A stretch of 64,000 nt of DNA from contig JBFHFS010000002.1 of NCBI GenBank assembly GCA_041583495.1, forward strand, positions 62,001 through 126,000, read 5' to 3'. Positions 54,099-62,803 of this stretch are shown here, one piece after another. This DNA comes from JBFHFS01 sp041583495. Lineage in GTDB: Bacteria; Bacteroidota; Bacteroidia; Bacteroidales; Marinilabiliaceae. The first letter of the stretch is position 1. Every line of letters begins with the position of its first letter. The notes beneath the pieces were generated by a model. The model was given only the letters and a program-made list of their open reading frames with translations. It was not told the DNA's origin and did not search any database. The translations under genes and the position numbers were made by a program.

Positions 54099-54165
54099 AA
54101 ATAAAAGACATTTTAAATACAGGGCAGAGGACTCTCAACCCACAAATAATTAAACCGCTACCCGG

Positions 54166-55167
54166 CTAGGCCCCCAGGGTGGCCACCATGATGGCCTTAA
54201 TGGTATGCAACCGGTTTTCGGCCTGATCGAAAACGATGGAGGCTGGCGATTCGAAAACCTCTTCGGTCACCTCCATTCCATCGAGTCCAAATTTCTGAAA
54301 AATCGCCTCCCCCACCTTGGTTTCGCGGTTATGAAACGCCGGCAAACAGTGTAAAAATTTACATTGGGGATTCCCGGTAAGCCCCATTACCCGTTCATTG
54401 ATTTGATATGGCCTCAATAATTCAATACGATCCTTCCATACCTCGTCGGCTTCTCCCATCGAAACCCACACATCGGTGTAGAGAAAGTCACAATCTCTGA
54501 CCCCCTCCTCCACATCACTGGTCACGGTGATCAGGGCCCCTGTATCTTCGGCAATTTTCCGGCAGGCAGCCACCAGTTCACTGGCCGGCTGAAGAGAGGA
54601 TGGCCCTACAATACGTACATCCATCCCCATTTTGGCGGCCCCCACCATAAGTGAATTGGCCATATTATTGCGTGCATCGCCCAAATAGGCAAACTTAACA
54701 TGTGCCAGTCCTTTTTCGGAGTGTTCCATCATAGTGAGAAAGTCGGCCAAAATCTGGGTGGGATGAAACTCATCGGTGAGTCCATTCCAAACGGGCACGC
54801 CCGCATAGCGGGCCAGCTCCTCCACCACACTCTGACCAAAACCCCGGTACTCGATGCCGTCGAACATACGTCCCAGGACCCGGGCGGTATCTTTCATCGA
54901 CTCCTTATACCCTATCTGCGACCCTGAAGGCCCCAGATAAGTAACATGTGCACCCTGGTCCAGTGCCGCCACCTCAAAGGCACATCGTGTACGGGTAGAA
55001 CTCTTCTCAAATATCAGGGCAATATTTTTCCCCTGGAGGCAGGGTTTTTCGGTGCCCGAATACTTGGCTGCTTTAAGATTCATGGATAGATCCAGAAGAA
55101 AAGCAATCTCACCAGGGGTAAGATCAAGAAGTTTCAAGAAATGACGATTTCGCAAATTAAAGGCCAT
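54166..55167 (-). CDS. arcB: Ornithine carbamoyltransferase
   Basis: 333 residues from the ATG at 55167, which leaves a one-base gap after arcC; a start at 55203 would overlap arcC. Carbamoyl-phosphate binding SSTRTRCAFE, HPTQ, and ornithine-binding FLHCLPAFHN. With carbamate kinase just upstream it most likely works in the catabolic direction, splitting citrulline to ornithine and carbamoyl phosphate; an anabolic role cannot be excluded. No arginine deiminase gene is in the window. Confidence 0.93.
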   Translation of the reverse strand: MAFNLRNRHFLKLLDLTPGEIAFLLDLSMNLKAAKYSGTEKPCLQGKNIALIFEKSSTRTRCAFEVAALDQGAHVTYLGPSGSQIGYKESMKDTARVLGRMFDGIEYRGFGQSVVEELARYAGVPVWNGLTDEFHPTQILADFLTMMEHSEKGLAHVKFAYLGDARNNMANSLMVGAAKMGMDVRIVGPSSLQPASELVAACRKIAEDTGALITVTSDVEEGVRDCDFLYTDVWVSMGEADEVWKDRIELLRPYQINERVMGLTGNPQCKFLHCLPAFHNRETKVGEAIFQKFGLDGMEVTEEVFESPASIVFDQAENRLHTIKAIMVATLGA

Positions 55168-55168
55168 A

Positions 55169-56179
55169 TTAACAAGGTTTAATAGGGTGATTTTCGGATC
55201 CATATTTATTCAAATCCTTTCTATCGTAGTGCATGGTAATTTTAGTCCCGTAAGATTTATCCTCAAGCTTTTTCGATTCGGTAATGATGCATTTTCGTCC
55301 GCCCCCCTCAATAAAGGAAAGGGCAGCCTTAATTTTGGGTGCCATACTACCTTCACCAAAAGTACCGGCTTCGAGGTGCTTCATGGCATCCTGATAGTCG
55401 AGAAACTCGAGTTTCTCTTCATCCGGGGAGCCATAATTGGCGAAAACAAAGGGCACATCGGTGAGGATATATAACTCATCGGCCTTAATTTGGTTAGCCA
55501 GTAAAGCCGATGCAAGGTCTTTATCAATCACCGCTTCGGAGGGTCTTACATCGCCTTTTTCGTCGATAAAGACAGGGATTCCACCGCCCCCCACCGCAAT
55601 GACAATAGTTCCGGCCTGAGCATTGTTTGCAACCACTTCATAATTCATAATGTACCTGGGCAACGGGGAGGCCACAACCCTTCGGCATCCCTCCTTTCCT
55701 TTCTTACCCTCTTTGAAAAACCATCCTTTTTCGGTGGTCAGCCGTTTAGCCTCGTCGTAGGTCATGGTTCGTCCAATACGTTTTGTTGGATTCTGAAAAG
55801 CCACATCATTGGGATCCACCTCCACCAGGGTCATCAGCGTAAGCACATTACGAATAAGTCCGTGCTTCTTAAGCACATTTCTCAGACAGCGCTCAATCAT
55901 ATAGCCAAGGCCCCCCTGACTATCGGCCACACAAATATCAAGAGGCATCTGAGGAATGTTGTAAAACTGCGCTCCGGCATCATTCCGCAACAGGATATTA
56001 CCAACCTGGGGCCCATTGCCGTGTGTAAACACCAAATTGTAACCCTCCTTCACCAGGAAAATGAGGTTTTCCAAAGTTTCGGTGGTGTTGGCCTCCTGCT
56101 CTTCTATGGTACCCGATTGGTTGTCGCGCAACAGAGCATTGCCTCCTAATGCCACTACAGCCAGTTTGTTCATAGACAT
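55169..56179 (-). CDS. arcC: Carbamate kinase
   Basis: 336 residues from ATG 56179 (MSMNKLAVVALGGNALL). HGNGPQVGNILLRN is the substrate loop, IAVGGGGIPV and IDKDLASALLANQIKADELYILTDV follow. It makes ATP from carbamoyl phosphate and ADP, the last step of the arginine deiminase route. It precedes arcB in the same message. Confidence 0.94.
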   Translation of the reverse strand: MSMNKLAVVALGGNALLRDNQSGTIEEQEANTTETLENLIFLVKEGYNLVFTHGNGPQVGNILLRNDAGAQFYNIPQMPLDICVADSQGGLGYMIERCLRNVLKKHGLIRNVLTLMTLVEVDPNDVAFQNPTKRIGRTMTYDEAKRLTTEKGWFFKEGKKGKEGCRRVVASPLPRYIMNYEVVANNAQAGTIVIAVGGGGIPVFIDEKGDVRPSEAVIDKDLASALLANQIKADELYILTDVPFVFANYGSPDEEKLEFLDYQDAMKHLEAGTFGEGSMAPKIKAALSFIEGGGRKCIITESKKLEDKSYGTKITMHYDRKDLNKYGSENHPIKPC

Positions 56180-56206
56180 TATTTGTTCAGTTAAAGGCAC
56201 CTGCAT

Positions 56207-56525
56207 TTACTATTACGAGTTAACATTAAATTCTGGTATAAACAAATGACCATTATCATCGATCGCTCATTTTATATCAGGAGCCGGAATCAGGTTTTGA
56301 TGAACTTTAGGTCAGCAGATTGACACCCGGCCCCCACGGAAATGCAAAAAGCCCCCCTGCCATGAAAAAATCTGGAAGGGAATTGAAATGCACTGCCTGG
56401 AGGAGACAAAAGATCAGATCTGAACTTATTTAAAACCATTCTTCTCATGGCTACAATTCATTATTCTGCATTTTTAAACTATTTTTGGCAGCCTAAACTT
56501 TTTTCCCTTTTAATGTAACCATCTT
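56207..56525. other. Divergent intergenic region between arcC and the lipoprotein gene
   Basis: 319 bases. On the plus strand TATTTTTG (56480-56487) is a perfect -7 box for the lipoprotein gene. No promoter box for arcC is evident on the minus strand. Confidence 0.4.
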
Positions 56526-57239
56526 ATGGCCCATCAATCCGTCTTTACGCACTCCATAATTTCAGGCCTGTTAATAATCGGCCTCCTGGGGCAGTTAGGT
56601 TGCATAGATCCGGGCTCCAAAAAACCTGTGATATCGGAGGGCACCATTCATTACAGAATATCCTACCCGCCTGAAATAGAGCACAAATCCTTTTCTTTTT
56701 TGCTCCCCGATAAGATGGACTACTCATTCATCACGGGAAATGTTCGCGTAACATTTAAAGGATCGATGGGGTTGTATGCGCTCGATTTTATCTCCGACCA
56801 TCACAACGACAGCAGCATTACCCTTTTAAAAGTGCTGGATAATAAAATGTATGTGCCTGCTTCTGAGAGCAAAAGGCTTTTCATATTTAAAGATTTAAAG
56901 TCGGCCCAGGTCACACTCCATAAAGACACCACCCGTGTCATAAATGGATATTTGGCCCATAGGGCAACGATCTCGAACATACCCCATGCCCATACCCCCA
57001 TTCAGGTTTGGTACACCAGGCAAATAAAAATGAAATCCACCTATAAGAATACACCCTACGCCAAAATACCCGGCATGATGCTTGAATTTGAACTTATCTT
57101 CAACGGGATCCAATTTAAACTTAAAGCAGAATCGGTAGATGCCACACCTCCCTCACCGGCCAGCTTTACAGTTCCTCCCAACTACAAAGCCACCTCCATT
57201 GAAGAAATTGAAACCATGATATCAAGCTTATTAAATTAA
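56526..57239 (+). CDS. Predicted lipoprotein, unknown function (DUF4412/GLPGLI-like fold)
   Basis: 237 residues. A signal peptide ends in a lipobox (LLGQLGC). The body has alternating beta strands: ISEGTIHYRISYP, GNVRVTFKG, NGYLAHRATISN and a C-terminal helix. The pattern is like outer-membrane DUF4412 or GLPGLI proteins, but I am not certain of the family. It precedes ftsK by 254 bases. Confidence 0.7.
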   Translation: MAHQSVFTHSIISGLLIIGLLGQLGCIDPGSKKPVISEGTIHYRISYPPEIEHKSFSFLLPDKMDYSFITGNVRVTFKGSMGLYALDFISDHHNDSSITLLKVLDNKMYVPASESKRLFIFKDLKSAQVTLHKDTTRVINGYLAHRATISNIPHAHTPIQVWYTRQIKMKSTYKNTPYAKIPGMMLEFELIFNGIQFKLKAESVDATPPSPASFTVPPNYKATSIEEIETMISSLLN

Positions 57240-57463
57240 CCCTCCTCCAATCATCCCCGATAGGATAGTGCGACAACAACCTTACTTACCATCCGGAAGG
57301 TTGGTCCAGGGCATAAAATAATTGTGGATTGTCTTACGTTTTTAACGTACTGATGAAACCACCAGGATTATCCCGGGTAAACAATTAATTCCCAAGGGCT
57401 GTTCGATGCCCTACTTTTTAAAAAACTTTACTGCCTAAATACCCTAAATGGAGTGGCATTTAT

Positions 57464-57471
57464 TATTTTTG
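57464..57471 (+). promoter_or_regulatory. Bacteroidota -7 box for ftsK
   Basis: TATTTTTG, a perfect TAnnTTTG, 22 bases before the ftsK start. -33 box weak. Confidence 0.4.
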
Positions 57472-57493
57472 TATTAGGAAAACCAAAAGACCA

Positions 57494-59938
57494 ATGGCCA
57501 CAAAGACAATCAATAAAAATAAAGCATCCCGGAAAGGCCGGAAAACCTCAACATGGAAAGAAGGCATCAAAGGTTTTAAGTTTCGGTTCATCTCCGGGCT
57601 TATCCTGGTTGGTATCTCGATCTTTCTGGCACTCTCTTTTTTCTCCTTCTTTTTTACCGGATATGCCGACCGAAGTAAATTTGACCTAAAATTCTGGGAC
57701 CTGGTAAAAGATTCCAATATCCGGGTGGAAAACTGGACCGGTAAACTGGGCGCCTATCTGGCCGACACCTTCATCAACGACTGGTTTGGTATTGCCTCCA
57801 TCTCCATTCTGGTTTTGTTGTTTATGACCGGACTTACCTTACTGGGGGCCAAAATCATGAAGTTATCAAAGGCTTTTCTTCATGCTTCAATTATTACGGT
57901 ATGGGTTTCCCTAACCCTGGGCTTCTTTTTTATCGATTCGGCAAACGACCAATACCTTCTTCTGGGCGGGGCGCATGGATTCTATCTGAGTCAATGGCTA
58001 CAGGCAGCAATTGGATGGGCAGGTACCTTTATACTGATTCTCCTAACCCTTTCGGCCTACCTCAGCTATCATTTCGACTGGTTTATTCCCCTGGTGAGCA
58101 AACCCTTCATTCGCCTTCGATCTGCAACAGCAACCCAAAAAGATAGCCTCTCTGCACAAGAGGCCGACCTGCACCTGGAGAACCTTCGTGGAGAGGAACC
58201 CGAGGAGGAATCGGATCTTATCCTTGAGGATTCGGAGGAAGAACCTTCAACCCCAGCCCCATCCATGGACATGGTTATTCCCATTCCTGATGAAACCATG
58301 GAAATGAAGTTTGAACCCAAAAATACCGATGACTCCCTCAATCACCGTCCGGATCAGCATCTGGAACTTAAAATAGAGAAAGCCGCCAATGAGGAGATGA
58401 TAAACCTCGACCATAACCGGCCACTGGGCGATTATGATCCTACTCTTGATCTCTCCTCCTATAAGTTACCAACCATCGATCTGTTAAGCGATCACAAATC
58501 CGAGACCTCCGAAGTTGGTGAAGAGGAGCTTATTTCAAATAAAAACCGGATTGTTAAAACCCTTGAGGATTATAAGATCCAGATAAAAAGCATCAAGGCT
58601 ACCGTGGGTCCCACCGTTACTCTGTATGAAATTGTTCCCGCGCCCGGTGTCCGTATCTCCAAAATTAAAAACCTGGAAGATGACATAGCCCTGTCGCTCT
58701 CGGCTCTGGGCATCCGAATCATTGCGCCCATTCCCGGACGAGGCACCATCGGCATCGAGGTTCCCAACTCCGAGCCTCAGGTGGTTTCTATGCGCACCAT
58801 CATCACCTCACGCAAGTTTCAAACCAGCAGTTATGAACTGCCTATTGCCTTTGGAAAAACCATCAGCAACGAAACCTTTGTTCTGGACCTGGCCAAGGCG
58901 CCCCACATGCTGGTGGCGGGTGCCACCGGGCAGGGAAAATCAGTGGGCCTAAACGCCATTATTACCTCGCTGCTTTATAAAAAACACCCTTCTCAACTAA
59001 AATTTGTTCTTGTTGACCCTAAAAAGGTTGAGCTGAACATATACAGCAAGATTGAACGCCACTTTTTGGCTAAACTACCCGATGAGGAAGAGCCGATCAT
59101 AACCGATGTTCAGCGGGTAGTGAGCACTTTGCATTCGCTTACCATTGAGATGGACGACCGTTACGACCTTTTAAAGAAAGCACATGCCCGTAATATAAAA
59201 GAGTACAATCATAAGTTTGTTAAGCGGCAGCTCAACCCTGAAAAAAACCATCGTTTTCTGCCCTATATCGTGGTGATAATAGATGAGTTTGCCGACCTGA
59301 TTATGACGGCAGGCAAAGAAATTGAGCTCCCCATTGCACGAATTGCCCAGTTAGCCAGGGCCGTGGGCATTCATATGATTATTGCCACCCAACGTCCCTC
59401 CACCAACATCATCACCGGGGTTATCAAAGCCAACTTCCCCACGAGGGTAGCTTTTAAAGTGGCTTCCATGATCGATAGCCGCACCATTCTCGATTCTCCG
59501 GGTGCCAACCAGTTAATTGGCCGCGGAGATATGCTCATCTCGCAGGGAAACGATTTAATAAGGGTACAATGCGCTTTTGTGGATACCCCCGAAGTAGAAC
59601 AGGTAACCGAATTCATAGGGGCCCAGCAGGGTTATGCTTCGGCACTGATATTGCCCGAATACCTTGGTAGCAGTAGCGAAGGCAGCGATGCCGGGGAGGT
59701 AGACTTATCGAAACGCGATCCGATGTTCGAAGAGGCCGCCCGGGTAGTGGTCGTTCACCAATCAGGCTCCACTTCGCTGATACAAAGGCGTTTCTCAATT
59801 GGATACAACCGCGCCGGCCGCATCATCGACCAACTGGAAGCGGCCGGAGTAGTTGGCCCCTTTGAAGGCAGTAAAGCCCGTCAGGTGCTCATTCCAGATG
59901 AGTATGAATTGGAAAAAATAATTAGCACTATCCGGTAG
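57494..59938 (+). CDS. ftsK: DNA translocase FtsK/SpoIIIE
   Basis: 814 residues. Four membrane helices (about 35-200), an acidic linker (about 225-330), then the motor: LAKAPHMLVAGATGQGKSVG (Walker A near 476), VVIIDEFADLI (Walker B) and ARAVGIHMIIATQRPS. A winged-helix gamma domain (SLIQRRFSIGYNRAGRIIDQ) ends the protein. It pumps chromosome DNA at the division septum and activates dimer resolution. Confidence 0.96.
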   Translation: MATKTINKNKASRKGRKTSTWKEGIKGFKFRFISGLILVGISIFLALSFFSFFFTGYADRSKFDLKFWDLVKDSNIRVENWTGKLGAYLADTFINDWFGIASISILVLLFMTGLTLLGAKIMKLSKAFLHASIITVWVSLTLGFFFIDSANDQYLLLGGAHGFYLSQWLQAAIGWAGTFILILLTLSAYLSYHFDWFIPLVSKPFIRLRSATATQKDSLSAQEADLHLENLRGEEPEEESDLILEDSEEEPSTPAPSMDMVIPIPDETMEMKFEPKNTDDSLNHRPDQHLELKIEKAANEEMINLDHNRPLGDYDPTLDLSSYKLPTIDLLSDHKSETSEVGEEELISNKNRIVKTLEDYKIQIKSIKATVGPTVTLYEIVPAPGVRISKIKNLEDDIALSLSALGIRIIAPIPGRGTIGIEVPNSEPQVVSMRTIITSRKFQTSSYELPIAFGKTISNETFVLDLAKAPHMLVAGATGQGKSVGLNAIITSLLYKKHPSQLKFVLVDPKKVELNIYSKIERHFLAKLPDEEEPIITDVQRVVSTLHSLTIEMDDRYDLLKKAHARNIKEYNHKFVKRQLNPEKNHRFLPYIVVIIDEFADLIMTAGKEIELPIARIAQLARAVGIHMIIATQRPSTNIITGVIKANFPTRVAFKVASMIDSRTILDSPGANQLIGRGDMLISQGNDLIRVQCAFVDTPEVEQVTEFIGAQQGYASALILPEYLGSSSEGSDAGEVDLSKRDPMFEEAARVVVVHQSGSTSLIQRRFSIGYNRAGRIIDQLEAAGVVGPFEGSKARQVLIPDEYELEKIISTIR

Positions 59939-59989
59939 ACTTTGGAACAGATATTGCAAGGCGATGTAGAATAATTGAAATATTTCGAA

Positions 59990-60646
59990 ATGAAGAAAAT
60001 TTACACCCTTATTTGTTTGATGGCCCTCTCAGGAATGACACTGATGAAGGGCCAAAGTGCTGAAGTATTAAAAGCCAAAAAAATCCTGGATAAAGTTTCG
60101 GCAACCACTCGTTCGTACAACTCAATCAGCGCCAATTTTATTTTTACACTCGAAAATACCCAGGAAAATATTTCCGACTCACATAAGGGTGCCATTCTCA
60201 TAGCAGGAGACAAATACAAGGTTTCTCTGATGAATGTGGATACCTATTTCAATGGGACCACCATCTGGACCTACCTCAAGGAAGTGGGGGAAGTTAACAT
60301 CTCCGAGCCCGATCCTATGGACGAAGAGACTCTGAATCCGGCCAACATCTTCAGCATTTACGAAAAAGGCTTTAGATATATTTTCGCAGGAGAAATCCAG
60401 CTTGACGGAAAAACCGTTGAGGTTGTGGATCTTTTCCCCGAAAACAGAGATAAACCCTATTCGCGCATTAAGCTGTTCGTGGCCAAAGAGAGCGGTAATA
60501 TTGCCAAAATCACACAATTGGGAAAGGATGGCAATAATTACATTATCGACATTAAAGACCTCAAACCCAATGTGCCTTGCGACGACTCTATGTTTTTGTT
60601 TAAAACGGAATCGTATCCCGATGTGGATGTGATTGATTTAAGGTAG
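59990..60646 (+). CDS. lolA: Outer-membrane lipoprotein carrier LolA-like protein
   Basis: 218 residues from ATG 59990, with a signal peptide (IYTLICLMALSGMTLMKG). The fold pattern DKVSATTRSYNSISANFIFTL...KGAILIAGDKYKV...TYLKEVGEVNI is the LolA beta-barrel that carries lipoproteins across the periplasm. It lies 51 bases after ftsK, as in many Bacteroidota and Proteobacteria. Confidence 0.9.
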   Translation: MKKIYTLICLMALSGMTLMKGQSAEVLKAKKILDKVSATTRSYNSISANFIFTLENTQENISDSHKGAILIAGDKYKVSLMNVDTYFNGTTIWTYLKEVGEVNISEPDPMDEETLNPANIFSIYEKGFRYIFAGEIQLDGKTVEVVDLFPENRDKPYSRIKLFVAKESGNIAKITQLGKDGNNYIIDIKDLKPNVPCDDSMFLFKTESYPDVDVIDLR

Positions 60647-60736
60647 GCCTGGGCCTTATGCAGCCTGAGCCATCAAAACCTATATTTGATTTTTATAAAT
60701 ATTAAAGAACAATAGTGATAGAATAATTTTTAAGGA

Positions 60737-60762
60737 GGGCCATCATGGCCCAACCCTTTTTT
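60737..60762 (+). terminator. Hairpin after lolA
   Basis: GGGCCAT and ATGGCCC meet around one base and are followed, after AACC, by six or more T. It may end the ftsK-lolA message. Confidence 0.4.
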
Positions 60763-60787
60763 GCAGACCGATTATAAATTTGGTGCA

Positions 60788-61000
60788 TCATGAAAGCTTT
60801 AATTTTTTTAAGAAAACGACCTTTTTCAAGCCCCAAGCCTGTTTTTTCTCAAACATTTTTCTTCCGAAGAGGGCAAAGCCCACCCATTCTATAGACTTAC
60901 CTCCGTCTGGATTGGCATAGATAAACTCATTAAACGCCCCGTTTAAGAGCTCCAATCCAGGAATAATATTTCCAATAAAGGTATTGTTACCCCCAGCCAC
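60788..61000 (-). CDS. Possible short protein or gene remnant
   Basis: 70 residues with a GTG start that follows directly on a stop codon. The text NTFIGNIIPGLELLNGAFNEF and GGKSIEWVGFALFG looks protein-like with ordinary codon use, but I recognise no family. It could be the tail of a decayed gene. The rest of the 60647-61117 gap holds only the lolA hairpin. Confidence 0.25.
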   Translation of the reverse strand: MAGGNNTFIGNIIPGLELLNGAFNEFIYANPDGGKSIEWVGFALFGRKMFEKKQAWGLKKVVFLKKLKLS

Positions 61001-61117
61001 TTATGTTAAATCACAGGTTGGTCGATGCAGCATATTGATATGTGTTGTATTGGAAATTTCTATTTTCTGAATTCATCTAATCAATATATTTTTTTCACTA
61101 TTCATAACAAAATAATT

Positions 61118-62053
61118 ATGGACATCATCGTTAACGAATTGAGCCATCATTACGGGACCCAAAGGGCCCTTGATAAGCTCAGTTTCAAAGTGGGTACCGG
61201 TGAGATTCTTGGTTTTTTAGGCCCCAATGGTGCCGGAAAAACCACCACCATGAAGATCATTACCGGGTATTTGACCCCAACCCAGGGGGATGTACTTATT
61301 GATGGAATCAGTGTTTACCATCAGCCTCAAAAAATTAAAGAGATGATAGGCTATTTGCCTGAGAATAATCCGCTTTATCAGGAAATGCCGATAATGGACT
61401 ATCTGGTCTATACAGCCCAACTTCAGGGCCTCTCCAAGGCAGATATTCCCGCTCAGATACACCATATGATAGAACTGTGTGGCCTGAAACGGGAGCAACA
61501 CAAAAAAATCGGTGAACTTTCCAAGGGATACCGTCAGAGAGTCGGCCTAGCCCAGGCTCTGATCCACAACCCACCGGTCCTGATACTGGATGAACCCACA
61601 ACTGGGCTGGATCCTAATCAAATTATTGAAATCAGAGAACTTATCCGCCGCATAGGCAAGGAAAAGACGGTTATTCTGAGCTCTCACATTCTGGCCGAGG
61701 TAGAAGCCACTTGTGACCGAGTGTTGATCATAAATAAAGGGAAACTGGTTGCCGATGGAACCCCCGAAGAGCTCCGACAGAGATCGCGGGGCAATGAGAT
61801 TTTACACGTGGGTATTGGGGGAGAACCCGATTCCAATAAAATTTATGAAAAGCTTAAAAAGCTGCCGGAAATTGAGTTGGTTGATTTTAAAGCCAATCAT
61901 AACCAGAAGTTTGAAATACAAAGTTATCCCGGCACCAGTTCCTCGAAGAGCATCTTCGAGCTTTGTGTAGATAACAACTGGTATCTCACCGAATTAATTC
62001 CCTTCGAGAAAAATCTTGAAGATATTTTCATGGAGGTGACACAAGAATCTTAA
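61118..62053 (+). CDS. gldA: GldA-type ABC transporter ATP-binding protein
   Basis: 311 residues from ATG 61118 (MDIIVNELSHHYGTQRALDK); the frame extends upstream but that part is not conserved. Walker A FLGPNGAGKTTTMK, signature LSKGYRQRVGLAQAL, Walker B LILDEPTTGLD and switch histidine SSHILAE. It pairs with GldF and GldG; in gliding bacteria all three are needed for motility, in others the complex serves an unknown export. Confidence 0.93.
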   Translation: MDIIVNELSHHYGTQRALDKLSFKVGTGEILGFLGPNGAGKTTTMKIITGYLTPTQGDVLIDGISVYHQPQKIKEMIGYLPENNPLYQEMPIMDYLVYTAQLQGLSKADIPAQIHHMIELCGLKREQHKKIGELSKGYRQRVGLAQALIHNPPVLILDEPTTGLDPNQIIEIRELIRRIGKEKTVILSSHILAEVEATCDRVLIINKGKLVADGTPEELRQRSRGNEILHVGIGGEPDSNKIYEKLKKLPEIELVDFKANHNQKFEIQSYPGTSSSKSIFELCVDNNWYLTELIPFEKNLEDIFMEVTQES

Positions 62054-62067
62054 TAAATATTTCAATT

Positions 62068-62790
62068 ATGCATAAAACCTGGATTATTACTCAAAAAGAG
62101 TTTAGAGCATACTTCGATTCCCTGATGGCTTACATCATGCTGTTTATATTTTTGGGATTAAGCGGATTCTTCACATGGCTCTACGGAATGGATGTTTTCT
62201 ACCAAAACAGTGCCACTTTACAGCCCTTCTTTCAAACGGCTTATTGGACCCTGTTTTTGTTCATCCCCGCCCTGACCATGAAACACATCGCTGAAGAACT
62301 TAAAACGGGGACCATAGAACTACTGCTCACCAAACCGGTATCGGAATGGCAAACCGTCTTCGGAAAATTTTTGGCCACCTGGCTATTGGTTGCCGTAAGT
62401 CTGGCCCTGACCCTGCCCTGGTATCTAACCATTGCCAAACTCGGTTCTATAGACCACGGAACCGCCATTTCAGGATACCTTGGACTCCTGTTGATGAGTG
62501 GCTTTTATATCGGTATTGGCATCTTTACCAGTAGCATTACCCAAAACCAAATAGTTGCTTTCCTGCTGGCCCTAACCATTGGTATTTTCTTCCAAATCAT
62601 ATTTGGGATGCTGGGCTCAGTTTTTGAAAATACCCTTGGCGCCATTTTCCAATTTCTGGATTTGAGGGTTCACTACGATAATATTACACGGGGTGTGTTC
62701 GATAGCCGGGACCTCCTCTATTTTGGGTCCATCATTTTCCTGGGACTCCTCGGAGCCGAAACAGCTCTGATAAAGAGAAACCTTAACTGA
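62068..62790 (+). CDS. gldF: GldF-type ABC transporter permease
   Basis: 240 residues, six membrane helices of the ABC-2 type. EFRAYFDSLMAYIMLFIFLGLSG and the central RLTMKHIAEELKTGTIELLLTKPVS-like stretch (ALTMKHIAEELKTGT) are typical of GldF. Follows gldA by 14 bases. Confidence 0.92.
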   Translation: MHKTWIITQKEFRAYFDSLMAYIMLFIFLGLSGFFTWLYGMDVFYQNSATLQPFFQTAYWTLFLFIPALTMKHIAEELKTGTIELLLTKPVSEWQTVFGKFLATWLLVAVSLALTLPWYLTIAKLGSIDHGTAISGYLGLLLMSGFYIGIGIFTSSITQNQIVAFLLALTIGIFFQIIFGMLGSVFENTLGAIFQFLDLRVHYDNITRGVFDSRDLLYFGSIIFLGLLGAETALIKRNLN

Positions 62791-62803
62791 AAAACCTATT
62801 ACC

